Positions 1 through 7,934 of a DNA stretch of 64,000 bases are shown here, one piece after another. Origin of the DNA: an uncultured Brevundimonas sp. (GTDB lineage: Bacteria; Pseudomonadota; Alphaproteobacteria; Caulobacterales; Caulobacteraceae); the NCBI RefSeq assembly GCF_947305955.1, contig NZ_CAMZFB010000004.1:45195-109194 (forward strand), given 5' to 3'. The first letter of the stretch is position 1. The number at the start of each line of letters is the position of its first letter. Made by a program: the position numbers and the translations under genes. Under the pieces are notes generated by a model. It was given only the letters and a program-made list of their open reading frames with translations, ran no database searches and was not told the DNA's origin.

Positions 1-421
1 GTTTGCAGGTCTCAATCTGCTCGGCGACGGAGGGGATATAGATGCGTCCGCCGTCAACCGCCACAGGGATACGACTATTGAAGGTCAACATGATCCAATC
101 GCCACCGTTGCGGACCTCCATCTCGGCCATGACCTCGACCGGAACCGGCGTGGTCAGGATTTGACCGAACACACGCGAACGGAACATGCCTTCACCGGGG
201 TCGGGGCTGACTTCGCCATACAGGCTCTCGATCAGGGTCTTGGCATCGCGCGGGCTGCACAACACGTCCACATCCGGCACATGCCATTCCGTCAGGCCGC
301 TCAGCGCCATCGCAGCACCGCCGAACACCCACCACGGATCGCGCAGTTCACTGGCCGCCGAGGCCAGAATGTCGAGCGCGGCAGAGAGGTCTTCGGGCAG
401 GTCATCGTAGTGCGTAGGCAT
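1..421 (-). CDS. Nucleotidyltransferase-like protein, partial (C-terminus beyond left edge)
   Basis: This reading frame is absent from the ORF track because it runs off the left edge without a stop. Its ATG lies at 421 with AGGAAGG just upstream. The 140 visible residues begin MPTHYDDLPEDLSAALDIL and contain 'WWVFGGAAMALSG' followed by 'PDVDVLCS'. That pattern (small-residue GGxA helix, then a D-x-D pair) is what the nucleotidyltransferase superfamily (MNT/AbiEii-like) shows at its active site, so a nucleotidyltransferase fold is inferred. The substrate is unknown and a toxin-antitoxin role is not supported by any visible partner. The gene is 50 bp downstream of queA on the same strand and could be read through from it. 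Confidence 0.6.
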   Translation of the reverse strand, partial: MPTHYDDLPEDLSAALDILASAASELRDPWWVFGGAAMALSGLTEWHVPDVDVLCSPRDAKTLIESLYGEVSPDPGEGMFRSRVFGQILTTPVPVEVMAEMEVRNGGDWIMLTFNSRIPVAVDGGRIYIPSVAEQIETCK

Positions 422-471
422 AGCCTTCCTATAAGCTGCTCCGGCCCCGGAAGAAAACGCTGTAATCGAAA

Positions 472-1560
472 CTATTCAGCCCTGAACAGCAGGCTGCCGT
501 CACCATAGGAATAAAAGCGGTACTCGTTCTCGATGGCGTGCTTATAGGCCGCGTGCATCGTCTCGAACCCTGCGAAGGCGCTGACCAGCATGAACAGGGT
601 CGATTTCGGCAGGTGGAAATTGGTCATCAGCACATCGACGGCGCGGAACTTATAGCCCGGCGTGATGAAGATGGCGGTGTCGTCGTGGAACGGGCGGATG
701 ACGCCGTCCTCACCCGTTGCGCTTTCCAGCAGTCGTAGAGACGTGGTGCCGACGCAGACGATGCGGCCACCCTTGGCATGGACTTCGTTCAAGGCGTTGG
801 CGGTTTCCTCGGACACTGTGCCCCATTCGGAGTGCATCTTGTGGTCCTTGGTGTCGTCGGCCTTCACGGGCAGGAAGGTGCCCGCGCCGACGTGCAGCGT
901 CACGGCGTGGGTGGAGACACCACGCGCCTTGAGAGCGGCCAGTAGTTCGGGCGTGAAATGCAGGCCCGCCGTCGGGGCTGCGACCGAGCCGTCATGCTGG
1001 GCATAGACGGTCTGATAGTCCTTTTGGTCCTGATCGTCCTCGGGGCGCTTGGCCGCGATATAGGGCGGCAGGGGCATGACGCCGACATTGCGGATGGCGT
1101 CGTCCAGAGCCGGTCCGGCCAGATCGAACTTCAGGGTCACAAGGCCATCGTCGCCCTTGGCCTCGATGGTGGCGTCGACGCTTCCCATCTCGCAGGCGCG
1201 GTCGGTGTCCGTGCCGAAACGTACGCGGTCGCCGACCTTCAGCCGCTTGCCCGGCTTCATGAAGGCGGACCAGACGTCGGGGGCATCGCGGTGGTGCAGG
1301 GTGGCCTCGACCTCGACCTTCAGGATTTCGCCTTCGGGACCGACGCGCTCGCGGACGCCGCTCATGCGGGCAGGGATGACGCGGGTGTCGTTGAACACCA
1401 GAGCGTCGCCCGGCTGCAGCAGGTCCGGCAGGTCGCGGACGATGCGGTCCTCCAGCGTGCCGTCCTTGACGACGAGGAAGCGCGCGCTGTCACGCGGGGA
1501 TACGGGCCGCAGGGCAATGCGGTCCTCGGGCAGGTCGAAATCGAAGTCGGAAGTTTTCAC
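472..1560 (-). CDS. queA: tRNA preQ1(34) S-adenosylmethionine ribosyltransferase-isomerase QueA
   Basis: QueA moves the ribosyl part of SAM onto preQ1 already inserted at the tRNA wobble position, giving epoxyqueuosine. The protein matches the family end to end: it opens with [16 protein letters not shown], has '[12 protein letters not shown]' near residue 65 and '[11 protein letters not shown]' and '[10 protein letters not shown]' in the middle. The ORF track starts at a TTG at 1596, but QueA proteins normally begin with M-K-x-S-D-F, so the GTG at 1560 is preferred (362 residues, normal length). It starts 45 bp after the end of dadA on the same strand. Two other queuosine genes, queC and queE, lie about 9 kb away in this window. 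Confidence 0.95.
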   Translation of the reverse strand: MKTSDFDFDLPEDRIALRPVSPRDSARFLVVKDGTLEDRIVRDLPDLLQPGDALVFNDTRVIPARMSGVRERVGPEGEILKVEVEATLHHRDAPDVWSAFMKPGKRLKVGDRVRFGTDTDRACEMGSVDATIEAKGDDGLVTLKFDLAGPALDDAIRNVGVMPLPPYIAAKRPEDDQDQKDYQTVYAQHDGSVAAPTAGLHFTPELLAALKARGVSTHAVTLHVGAGTFLPVKADDTKDHKMHSEWGTVSEETANALNEVHAKGGRIVCVGTTSLRLLESATGEDGVIRPFHDDTAIFITPGYKFRAVDVLMTNFHLPKSTLFMLVSAFAGFETMHAAYKHAIENEYRFYSYGDGSLLFRAE

Positions 1561-1605
1561 AGGGCGGGGTGAACACCTGACCGCGCGGGCGGTCAAGTGC
1601 TGCCT

Positions 1606-2862
1606 TTATCGACCGTAGCGCGACAGGCCCAGATCGTGGGTGTCGATGGCGGGGGCCTTGCCCGAAATCATGTCGGCAATCACTGCGGCCGAACCGCACG
1701 ACATGGTCCAGCCCAGGGTGCCGTGGCCGGTGTTCAACCAGAGATTGCTGTACTTGGTCGGGCCGACAATCGGCGTGCCGTCGGGCGTGTTGGGGCGCAG
1801 GCCACACCAGAACTCTGCCGTTTCCAGATCGCCTGCCCCGGGGAAGAGGCTGCCGACCGAATAGTTCAGCGTGGCGCGGCGCTTGGGCGACAGGTCTTTG
1901 TTGAAGCCGTTCAACTCGGCCATGCCGCCCACGCGGATACGGGTGCCCAGACGGGTGATGGCGACCTTGTAGCTTTCGTCCATCACGGTCGAGACGGGGG
2001 CGCGGGTCTCATCGACGATGTTGGCGGTGATGGAATAGCCCTTCACCGGATAGACCGGCAGTTTCAGGTCCAGCGCCCTGACCATCGGTGGCGACCACGA
2101 GCCGAGCGCCAGCACATAGGCATCGGCTTCCAGCGCATCCTTGTCCGTCAGGACGGTGGCGATCCGGTCGCCTTCATGGTGGATGGCCTTGATGGTCTCG
2201 TTCCAGCGGAAGGTGACGCCCGCCGCCTCGGCCATTTTAGCAAGGGTCTGGGTGAACATGCGGCAATCGCCCGTCTCGTCCCCCGGCAGGCGCAATGCAC
2301 CGACATAGGGCACGTCCGAGAAGGCCAGACCCGGCTCTGCACGGCGGCAGCCCTCGGGGTCCAGCAGTTCATACGGCACGCCCTCGGATTGCAGGACCGA
2401 GACGTCTTTGTGCGCGTCCTTCAACTGTTTTTCGGTGCGGAACAGTTGCAGCGTGCCTTGCTGGCGGCCGTCGTACTGGATGCCTGTTTTCTGGCGCAGT
2501 TGGTCCAGCTCGTCGCGGGCGTATTCAGCCAGACGCACCATCCGGCCCTTGTTCACCGCATAGCGGGCAGGGGTGCAGTTACGCAGCATCTGCAGCGTCC
2601 AGCGGATCATGGCCGGATCAAAACGGGTGTGCAGGATCAAGGGCGCATGGCGCATCAACAGCCATTTCACCGCCTTGGTCGGGATGTTCGGCGCGGCCCA
2701 CGGTGCGGAATAGCCCGGCGAAATCTGGCCCGCATTGGCATAGCTGGTTTCCAGCGCAGGGCCGGACAGGCGATCCACGACCGTCACCTCGTGTCCGGCC
2801 TGATTGAGGTACCACGCCGTCGTGGTGCCAATGACGCCTGCCCCTAGAACCAGAACACGCAT
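1606..2862 (-). CDS. dadA: D-amino acid dehydrogenase (FAD), DadA
   Basis: A flavoprotein that oxidises D-amino acids, classically D-alanine in alanine catabolism, to 2-oxo acids and passes electrons to the respiratory chain. The N-terminus has the dinucleotide-binding stretch [17 protein letters not shown], followed by '[18 protein letters not shown]', which is highly typical of DadA. The C-terminal '[14 protein letters not shown]' is the second FAD-contact region. At 418 residues it has the standard length. It is divergent from an Lrp/AsnC-family regulator across a 0.14 kb gap holding a palindrome. Lrp-type control of dadA is known in other proteobacteria, so local regulation is likely. No alanine racemase gene (dadX) is next to it. 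Confidence 0.93.
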   Translation of the reverse strand: MRVLVLGAGVIGTTTAWYLNQAGHEVTVVDRLSGPALETSYANAGQISPGYSAPWAAPNIPTKAVKWLLMRHAPLILHTRFDPAMIRWTLQMLRNCTPARYAVNKGRMVRLAEYARDELDQLRQKTGIQYDGRQQGTLQLFRTEKQLKDAHKDVSVLQSEGVPYELLDPEGCRRAEPGLAFSDVPYVGALRLPGDETGDCRMFTQTLAKMAEAAGVTFRWNETIKAIHHEGDRIATVLTDKDALEADAYVLALGSWSPPMVRALDLKLPVYPVKGYSITANIVDETRAPVSTVMDESYKVAITRLGTRIRVGGMAELNGFNKDLSPKRRATLNYSVGSLFPGAGDLETAEFWCGLRPNTPDGTPIVGPTKYSNLWLNTGHGTLGWTMSCGSAAVIADMISGKAPAIDTHDLGLSRYGR

Positions 2863-2939
2863 GGTATCGCTCGCGCTGTACGGCCAAGTCGGCCTGACGC
2901 AGGGAAAGCTACGCGCAGATAAGTGACGTTTCCTGCCTT

Positions 2940-2949
2940 ATTGCGCAAT
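2940..2949. promoter_or_regulatory. Palindrome ATTGCGCAAT in dadA/lrp-like divergent region
   Basis: A perfect 10-bp palindrome lies between the two divergent starts, about 80 bp upstream of dadA and about 60 bp upstream of the regulator. A related half-site (GCAATAAT) follows some 25 bp on. Lrp/AsnC proteins bind such short dyads in arrays, so this is a candidate operator for the neighbouring regulator. That link is inference from position and symmetry. Confidence 0.4.
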
Positions 2950-3006
2950 GTTCAGTGAATATGAGATGCTCAACGCAATAATCTTCAAACTTGACGGTTG
3001 ATAATT

Positions 3007-3453
3007 GTGCTGGCTCTGGACGAAGTTGACCGCCGTATAATCCAAAAGCTGCGTGTCGATGGCCGTATCAGCAATGCCGATCTTGCTGATTCTGTTGGGC
3101 TTTCCGCCTCGGCCTGCCTGCGTCGTGTGCGCCAGTTGGAGCAGCGCGGTGTCATCCGTGGCTATACCGCTCTGCTGGGTGCGGACGAGGAGGAGGGACT
3201 TGTAGCCTTTGTCCAGATTTCGCTGGAAAAACAGACGGATGAATATATGCGCCGCTTCGAGGAGGCGGTGCGCCACTATCCTGAAATCCGCGACTGTTAC
3301 CTGATGGCGGGAGCGTCCGACTATGTGGTGCGGGCGGTGGCACCGACGATGGCGGCCTATGAGGTGCTGCACAAGGATGTGCTGTCGCGCCTGCCCGGCG
3401 TGTCGCGCATCCACTCCAGTCTGGCCATCCGCAATGTGCTCAAAGCGCGATAG
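3007..3453 (+). CDS. Lrp/AsnC family transcriptional regulator
   Basis: The N-terminal 'LDEVDRRIIQKLRVDGR' and 'SASACLRRVRQLEQRGVI' form the winged helix-turn-helix of the Lrp/AsnC family. The second half (about residues 65-148), including 'CYLMAGASDYVVR', is the RAM/AsnC ligand-binding domain. Such proteins sense amino acids and act as octamers. The ORF track starts at a TTG (2998); a GTG at 3007 would give VLALDEVDRR, which fits the family N-terminus better, but no strong ribosome binding site decides between them. Its divergence from dadA suggests it is the local DadR-type regulator. The effector is unknown from sequence. Confidence 0.88.
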   Translation: MLALDEVDRRIIQKLRVDGRISNADLADSVGLSASACLRRVRQLEQRGVIRGYTALLGADEEEGLVAFVQISLEKQTDEYMRRFEEAVRHYPEIRDCYLMAGASDYVVRAVAPTMAAYEVLHKDVLSRLPGVSRIHSSLAIRNVLKAR

Positions 3454-3524
3454 ACCTGCAAAAACCGCCGCTATGGCGATAAGTCGTCGTTGACCCCGCG
3501 CGTGCGAGGCGGCAAACCCGCCCG

Positions 3525-5195
3525 ATGCTACAGAACCTTGAAACCCTGTCCCGTGAGGCCCGTTCGTGGCCGTTTGAGCAAGCCCGCAACCTGTTGGCGC
3601 ACGTGCTCAAAAAACGGCTGTCGGATGCCGACCGTGCTGTCGCGCAGTCCCTGATCGATGCTGGCAAGGCGGACGAGGCTCTGAAACAGTTCGAGGGTCT
3701 GGCCCGTCCGGTCATCCTCGAGACCGGATATGGCCCGTCGGGCTTGCCGCACATGGGCACCTTCGGCGAAGTCGCCCGCACCACCATGGTCCGCAACGCC
3801 TTCCGCGCCCTGACCGGAGATCACTGGGAAACCAAGCTGATCGCCTTCTCGGATGACATGGACGGCCTGCGCAAGGTGCCGGAAGGCATCCCGAATCCGG
3901 AAATGCTGCGCGAAGACCTGCACAAGCCGCTGACGGCGGTGCGTGACCCGTTCGGCACCCACGACAGCTTTGCCGCGCATAACAACGCCCGTCTGCGCGC
4001 CTTCCTCGACAGCTTCGGCTTCGATTACGAGTTCATGTCCTCGACCGCGACCTACAAGTCGGGTCGTTTCGACGAAACCCTGCTGCTGATGCTCGAGCGT
4101 TTCGATGCGGTGATGAACATCATCCTGCCGACGCTGGGCGAAGAGCGCCGCGCGACCTATTCGCCGTTCCTGCCGGTCAGCCCGATCACCGGCCACGTGC
4201 TGCAAGTCCCGACCCTCGAGCGCAACCTCGAGAAGGGCACCATCGTGTTCGACGACCCCGCGGGCCGTCGCACCGAGGTTCCGGTCACTGGTGGCCACGT
4301 CAAGCTGCAGTGGAAGCCGGACTGGGCCATGCGCTGGACCGCGCTGGACGTGGACTATGAGATGGCCGGCAAGGACCTGATCGAGTCCGTGCGTGAAAGC
4401 TCCAAGATCTGCCGCGTTCTGGATGGCGCGCCGCCGGTCGGCTTCAACTACGAACTGTTCCTCGATATCGAGGGCAAGAAGATTTCCAAGTCGAAGGGCA
4501 ATGGCCTGACGATGGAAGAGTGGCTGCGTTACGGCCCGCCGGAATCGCTGAGCTGGTACATGTTCCAGTCGCCCAAGTCGGCCAAGAGCCTGCACTTCGG
4601 CGTGATCCCGCGCGCGACCGACGACTGGATGTCCTTCGTCGAGCAGTACAAGACGCAGGAGCCGAAGAAGCAGATCGACAATGCGGTCTGGTCGATCCAC
4701 GGCGGCAACCCGCCGGAGACGACCTCGCCGGTCAGCTTCTCGCTGATGATGAACCTTGTCGCGGTGGCCAATGCCTCGAGCAAGGCGCAGCTGTGGGCCT
4801 ATTTTGCCAAATACTTGCCGGATGCCACGCCGGAAAACGAGCCGCTGCTCGACCGTCTGATGGACTATGCGCTGAACTACTATGAGGACTTCGTGAAGCC
4901 CACGAAGGTCTATCGCGCACCGACCGAGATGGAGCAGAAGGCGCTTCTGGACCTCGCAGGTCGTCTGAAGGCCCTGCCGCAGGACACCACGGATGGCGAA
5001 GTCATCCAGAACGAAGTCTATGCCGTCGGCAAGGAACACGGCTTTGACCCGCTGCGCGCGTGGTTCGCCGCCCTCTACGAAGTGCTGCTGGGTGCATCGC
5101 AAGGCCCGCGCTTTGGTTCGTTTGCGGCCATTTATGGCCTGCCGCAAACCATCGAACTGATCGAAAAGGGTGCCAAGGGCGAACTGGCTGCCTGA
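3525..5195 (+). CDS. lysK: Lysine--tRNA ligase, class I
   Basis: Charges tRNA-Lys using the class I synthetase fold, as is usual in alphaproteobacteria, rather than the class II LysS/LysU of enteric bacteria. The HIGH-type signature appears as 'GPSGLPHMGTFGE' near residue 73 and the KMSKS loop as 'KISKSKGN' near residue 318. The length of 556 residues is normal for the family. It carries the strongly biased codon use (CTG, CGT/CGC, GGC) expected of a well expressed gene. A strong intrinsic terminator follows the stop. There is no convincing ribosome binding site close to the ATG; GAGGCGG lies about 12 bases upstream. No class II enzyme is visible in the window. Confidence 0.96.
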   Translation: MLQNLETLSREARSWPFEQARNLLAHVLKKRLSDADRAVAQSLIDAGKADEALKQFEGLARPVILETGYGPSGLPHMGTFGEVARTTMVRNAFRALTGDHWETKLIAFSDDMDGLRKVPEGIPNPEMLREDLHKPLTAVRDPFGTHDSFAAHNNARLRAFLDSFGFDYEFMSSTATYKSGRFDETLLLMLERFDAVMNIILPTLGEERRATYSPFLPVSPITGHVLQVPTLERNLEKGTIVFDDPAGRRTEVPVTGGHVKLQWKPDWAMRWTALDVDYEMAGKDLIESVRESSKICRVLDGAPPVGFNYELFLDIEGKKISKSKGNGLTMEEWLRYGPPESLSWYMFQSPKSAKSLHFGVIPRATDDWMSFVEQYKTQEPKKQIDNAVWSIHGGNPPETTSPVSFSLMMNLVAVANASSKAQLWAYFAKYLPDATPENEPLLDRLMDYALNYYEDFVKPTKVYRAPTEMEQKALLDLAGRLKALPQDTTDGEVIQNEVYAVGKEHGFDPLRAWFAALYEVLLGASQGPRFGSFAAIYGLPQTIELIEKGAKGELAA

Positions 5196-5213
5196 TTAAC
5201 AACCCATTGAAAT

Positions 5214-5248
5214 AAAAGGGCCGCTTCCAGCCGGAGGCGGCCTTTTTT
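5214..5248 (+). terminator. Intrinsic terminator of lysK
   Basis: GGCCGCTTCC / GGAGGCGGCC stem (one wobble or mismatch) with a short loop, followed by TTTTTT, 20 bp after the lysK stop. Confidence 0.9.
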
Positions 5249-5344
5249 GTAAGATGAACGTAAAATGACCGCTCCTGTCGGGGAGCCTTCAGGCGCGATG
5301 GCGCATTATTCCTGTCTCGACCAACTCGAACACAGGAGAGAGCC

Positions 5345-5818
5345 ATGTCGAAGATTTTTAAGGCCGGACTGGCCACCGCTTCGCTGATCGCCGCGCTCGG
5401 TACGGTTTCGCTGCCGATGACCGCCAATGCACAGGCCAATGGCATCACCAACTGTGACGCGCCGGGTGGCCGCCAGCAGGCGGGTGCCGCAATCGGTGCC
5501 GTACTGGGTGGTCTGGCCGGCAGTCAGGTATCGCGTAATGAACGGGCACTGGGTGCCGTGATCGGCGCAGGTGCCGGTGCCGCCGCGGGTTCTTACATCG
5601 GTTGTAACCAGCAGCGCGCCCGTGCGGGCCAGCAGGCTGGTGGCGATATGTATCGCTCGACGTCGAACCTGCGCATCCGCTCGGGTCCGGGTACGGGCTA
5701 TAGCCAGGTCGGCAGCCTGTCGGCGGGTCAGCCCTTCACTGCGGTGGCGTCTGAAGGCGAGTGGATCCAGATCGCTGGCGGGGGCTGGGTGAATGCCCGC
5801 TATGTCAGCAACTACTGA
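5345..5818 (+). CDS. Exported glycine-zipper / SH3-domain protein
   Basis: A 157-residue exported protein. Residues 1-30 form a signal peptide (charged start, hydrophobic run, cleavage likely after ANA-Q). Residues 45-88 are a glycine zipper: repeated small residues in 'AAIGAVLGGLAGS' and 'GAVIGAGAGAAAGSYIG', a pattern seen in outer-membrane-associated lipoproteins of the Rick_17kDa_Anti/2TM type. Residues 100-157 form a bacterial SH3 domain ('LRIRSGPGTGYSQVG', 'WVNARYV'), usually a peptidoglycan or peptide binder. There is no lipobox, so it is probably periplasmic or membrane-inserted by the zipper. ACAGGAGAG precedes the ATG and a terminator follows, so it is monocistronic. The exact role is unknown; envelope structure is the best guess. 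Confidence 0.8.
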   Translation: MSKIFKAGLATASLIAALGTVSLPMTANAQANGITNCDAPGGRQQAGAAIGAVLGGLAGSQVSRNERALGAVIGAGAGAAAGSYIGCNQQRARAGQQAGGDMYRSTSNLRIRSGPGTGYSQVGSLSAGQPFTAVASEGEWIQIAGGGWVNARYVSNY

Positions 5819-5842
5819 TAACAGCCGCTAGGTTGAGTGAAG

Positions 5843-5873
5843 CGGGCCGTCCTGAAAGGGGGCGGCCCGTTTT
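5843..5873 (+). terminator. Intrinsic terminator of SH3-domain gene
   Basis: CGGGCCGTCC / GGGCGGCCCG stem with one mismatch and T4, immediately before the end of the convergent S24 regulator gene. Confidence 0.8.
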
Positions 5874-6503
5874 CTATTGGCTGACCCAGACGATACGGGC
5901 CATCCATTGAATATCCGCGCGTGCGATCACACGGGGCGGATAGGCCGGATTGACGGACACAAGCTCAACCGACGCCGATGTCACGCGGCCCAAGCCTTTG
6001 GCGAGGGTTTCGCCCTGAACGGTGCGAAGCGCGACGCGGTCACCCACGCGCACGCGGGTGTCGGTCAGATCGACAATGACCTTGTCGCCCGCACGATACA
6101 GCGGCTCCATGGAATCCCCGTCGATCTCCAGCGCGATCAGGCCGTCGCCCCCCATGGGCAGGCTGATACGGTCCCAGCCCTCGGCGACAGGAAGCCCGCT
6201 GTCGTCGAAGAAGCCTTCCTTGCCCGCCTTCGCCAGTCCCAGAAGGGGCAGGGTGGTTTCGGCCGTGTCATCGGCCAGAATGGCGAATTCGCCCAGAGTG
6301 ACGTGGGAGCTTTCCAGAACGCGCATGACGCTTTCGGTCGAGGGCCAGCGCGGGCGCGGCGGCGTTCCCGGTCCATAGCGTTTGGAGGGGTTGAAACTGG
6401 TCGGGTCCAATCCCGCCCGTCGTGCCAAGCCCGATGGCGAGAGGCCTTCGCGTTTGGCGAGGGCGTCCAAACCTCTCCATATCTTGGCGTGGGTTAGCGG
6501 CAT
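5874..6503 (-). CDS. S24 (LexA/CI-type) repressor-like regulator with N-terminal HTH
   Basis: A 209-residue protein with an N-terminal helix-turn-helix ('AKREGLSPSGLARRAGLDP', residues 17-35) joined to a peptidase S24 domain. The Ser of 'IDGDSMEPLYRAGD' (near residue 129) and the Lys of 'GETLAKGLGR' (near 167) match the Ser-Lys catalytic dyad and its normal spacing. These proteins resemble phage CI repressors and chromosomal COG2932 regulators, which can self-cleave on RecA or stress signals. I do not see the Ala-Gly cleavage dipeptide as clearly as in LexA, so autocleavage is uncertain. The gene is not lexA itself. An inverted repeat overlaps its ribosome binding site, suggesting autoregulation. 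No prophage genes are nearby. Confidence 0.85.
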   Translation of the reverse strand: MPLTHAKIWRGLDALAKREGLSPSGLARRAGLDPTSFNPSKRYGPGTPPRPRWPSTESVMRVLESSHVTLGEFAILADDTAETTLPLLGLAKAGKEGFFDDSGLPVAEGWDRISLPMGGDGLIALEIDGDSMEPLYRAGDKVIVDLTDTRVRVGDRVALRTVQGETLAKGLGRVTSASVELVSVNPAYPPRVIARADIQWMARIVWVSQ

Positions 6504-6504
6504 G

Positions 6505-6526
6505 TGAGCTTCCTGGGGGAAGCTCA
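6505..6526. promoter_or_regulatory. Inverted repeat over the start of the S24 regulator gene
   Basis: TGAGCTTCC-TGGG-GGAAGCTCA is a perfect 9-bp inverted repeat ending one base before the ATG at 6503. The likely Shine-Dalgarno (AGGAAG on the minus strand) lies inside one arm. It may be an operator for autorepression, or an RNA hairpin hiding the ribosome binding site, or both. Confidence 0.5.
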
Positions 6527-6541
6527 GGCTAGGTTAATGCG

Positions 6542-6997
6542 TTAGGAATATCTACCTAGATCATCGCGCGCCGAGGCGAATACCGACCGTTCCTGCCAGG
6601 CCGCGACCGTTCCCACACACATGGATACGATGATGCCGAGGGAAGAGACGTTCACTATGGTGAAATAAGCCGAGATCGGCGGCGCGAACTCGATGAGGTA
6701 AAGAAACTGGAGCGTTGCAACCAATAGCTGAAAGGCGGTTGCCCAAACGAGCCAGTTGTGTGGGGCTTTCCAGACCAGCGCTGCAAAAATCGTCAGAAGG
6801 GTGACATCGAGCGCCAGAACCAATCCTGACTCGAGCACGGTACCAGCCAGCGTAAATCGGACGAACGTCGAGAAAAGCCACGCGAGCAAATAGGCGGTGG
6901 CTGCGACCCGTTCCTGTCGTCCGCCTAAGGTTAGGGCGAGCGTACAACCAAGTAGCATGGATACGGCACCGATCCAGCCAATCACAGTGTTGAACAA
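6542..6997 (-). CDS. Hypothetical integral membrane protein
   Basis: I do not recognise this protein. It is very hydrophobic, with about five possible membrane helices (e.g. around 'GWIGAVSMLLGCTLAL', 'AYLLAWLFSTFVRF', 'LALDVTLLTIFAALV', 'WATAFQLLVATLQFLYLI', 'LGIIVSMCVGTVAAW') and a short polar C-terminus. The ORF track begins at a TTG at 7042, but that start would place a strong terminator hairpin of the upstream gene (7004-7028) inside the coding sequence. The TTG at 6997, which has GGGGG seven bases ahead, is preferred (about 151 residues); a later ATG is also possible. Codon use is less GC-biased than in neighbours, suggesting a poorly conserved or acquired gene. Confidence 0.55.
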   Translation of the reverse strand: MFNTVIGWIGAVSMLLGCTLALTLGGRQERVAATAYLLAWLFSTFVRFTLAGTVLESGLVLALDVTLLTIFAALVWKAPHNWLVWATAFQLLVATLQFLYLIEFAPPISAYFTIVNVSSLGIIVSMCVGTVAAWQERSVFASARDDLGRYS

Positions 6998-7003
6998 AAC
7001 TAA

Positions 7004-7028
7004 CCCCCATCGAGCAAGTCGATGGGGG
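7004..7028 (-). terminator. Terminator hairpin after the CtrA-box gene
   Basis: CCCCCATCGA-GCAAG-TCGATGGGGG, a perfect 10-bp stem with 5-base loop. On the minus strand it is followed by TTAGTTTTG, so it most likely ends the 7070-7420 gene. It lies at the edge of the next gene on that strand. Confidence 0.7.
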
Positions 7029-7069
7029 TAGATAGAACGCAATTACCTAACAAACGGTGCCTTACCGCA

Positions 7070-7420
7070 TTAGACGGCGCGGAGCATCGCTTCCTTGCGC
7101 GGGCGCATCGGGGTGTCGTCCCATTCCAGCGGCTTGTCAGCCGGACCGGCGGCGTAGACGCCCCAGCCCATACGGCGGTGGTCGCGCTGCATTTCAGCGT
7201 GGCATTCCACGATGGCTTCGCGGGCGGCCGAGAGAGCGGCGAGGGTGGCGAGGGCCTTGGTCTGCGAGGCCGAGCCTGCAACCGGCGAGATTCCCAGGTT
7301 CGAACGGCCGGCGATCATCGCCTGAACCATCGATGCAGCGTGGGCGATAGCGGCATCAACCGATTGTTCCGTGGCGTACAGCTCGGACGAGATGCTGGTG
7401 ACGACTTCGGTGCGGTCCAT
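7070..7420 (-). CDS. Small conserved-looking protein of unknown function, likely CtrA-regulated
   Basis: I do not recognise a family. The 116 residues are soluble and mostly helical, rich in Ala, Met and Glu, with 'ELYATEQSVDAAIAHAASM' and 'AREAIVECHAEMQRDH' as the longest helix-like stretches. There is no signal peptide or membrane segment. The ATG at 7420 is preceded by GGGGAA. About 80 bp upstream is a perfect CtrA box, with a second near-box between, so its expression is probably tied to the cell cycle. The hairpin terminator downstream makes it a single-gene unit. A motility, chemotaxis or polarity accessory role would fit CtrA control but is only a guess. Confidence 0.75.
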   Translation of the reverse strand: MDRTEVVTSISSELYATEQSVDAAIAHAASMVQAMIAGRSNLGISPVAGSASQTKALATLAALSAAREAIVECHAEMQRDHRRMGWGVYAAGPADKPLEWDDTPMRPRKEAMLRAV

Positions 7421-7493
7421 AATGAGTTCCCCATAAAACGCCGGTTTGGCGAATTATGTTTAACTACGGTTAAGCTTATTCGTAAAGGGTTTG

Positions 7494-7509
7494 TTAATAG
7501 TTTATTAAC
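7494..7509. promoter_or_regulatory. CtrA box TTAA-N7-TTAAC
   Basis: TTAATAGTTTATTAAC matches the CtrA consensus exactly and reads as a consensus box on either strand. A weaker TTAA-N6-TTAA element sits at 7460-7473. Both are upstream of only one gene start, the unknown 7070-7420 gene at 7420; the other flanking gene ends here. Confidence 0.7.
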
Positions 7510-7528
7510 CTATTTTTAAATCCAAGCC

Positions 7529-7933
7529 TTAATCCCCTGTAGAATCATCAAGTTGGAAATGGGCGGTCAGGGTTGCGATCGGCTTGTCCAGGCTTTCCTG
7601 CCACGCCTCGGCGGTCACATAGGCCACCTTCTTGCCGGCTTTTCGGATGTGGGCGCGGGCATAGACATCGGCCGCCTTGCCGACCCGCAGATAGGCCACG
7701 GACACATTGATCGGGCGCGGAAGTCGCAAGCGTGGAAAGGCGTGCGATACCTTTGCCACTGCCGTCAGCTCCAACAGAGCCGCTGTCGAGCCACCGTGCA
7801 GGGCAGGGATCAGCGGGTTGCCGATCAGATGGTCCGAGAACGGCATCACAACGGTGACCTCGTCACCGTACACCTCGGTGCGAAGGTTCAGGAAGCGGGC
7901 GTAGGGCAGGTGGTCTAGCAGGGGTGCGGTCAT
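7529..7933 (-). CDS. PaaI-family hotdog thioesterase (second of a pair)
   Basis: A 134-residue single hotdog-fold protein of the PaaI/4HBT group, which hydrolyse acyl- or aryl-CoA thioesters. Visible signature: 'NPLIPALHGGSTAALLELTA', where HGG and the following acidic residue are the active-site region. The ORF track starts at 7963, but the ATG at 7933 has AGGAGG eight bases upstream and lies two bases after the stop of the preceding thioesterase gene, so it is chosen. The two genes form an operon and may make a heteromeric enzyme. The substrate is unknown. Confidence 0.85.
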   Translation of the reverse strand: MTAPLLDHLPYARFLNLRTEVYGDEVTVVMPFSDHLIGNPLIPALHGGSTAALLELTAVAKVSHAFPRLRLPRPINVSVAYLRVGKAADVYARAHIRKAGKKVAYVTAEAWQESLDKPIATLTAHFQLDDSTGD

Positions 7934-7934
7934 C

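Noticed and set aside
7460-7473. TTAA-N6-TTAA as a second full CtrA box
   Set aside because: The spacing is six, not seven, so it is mentioned only as a possible weak half of the regulatory region.
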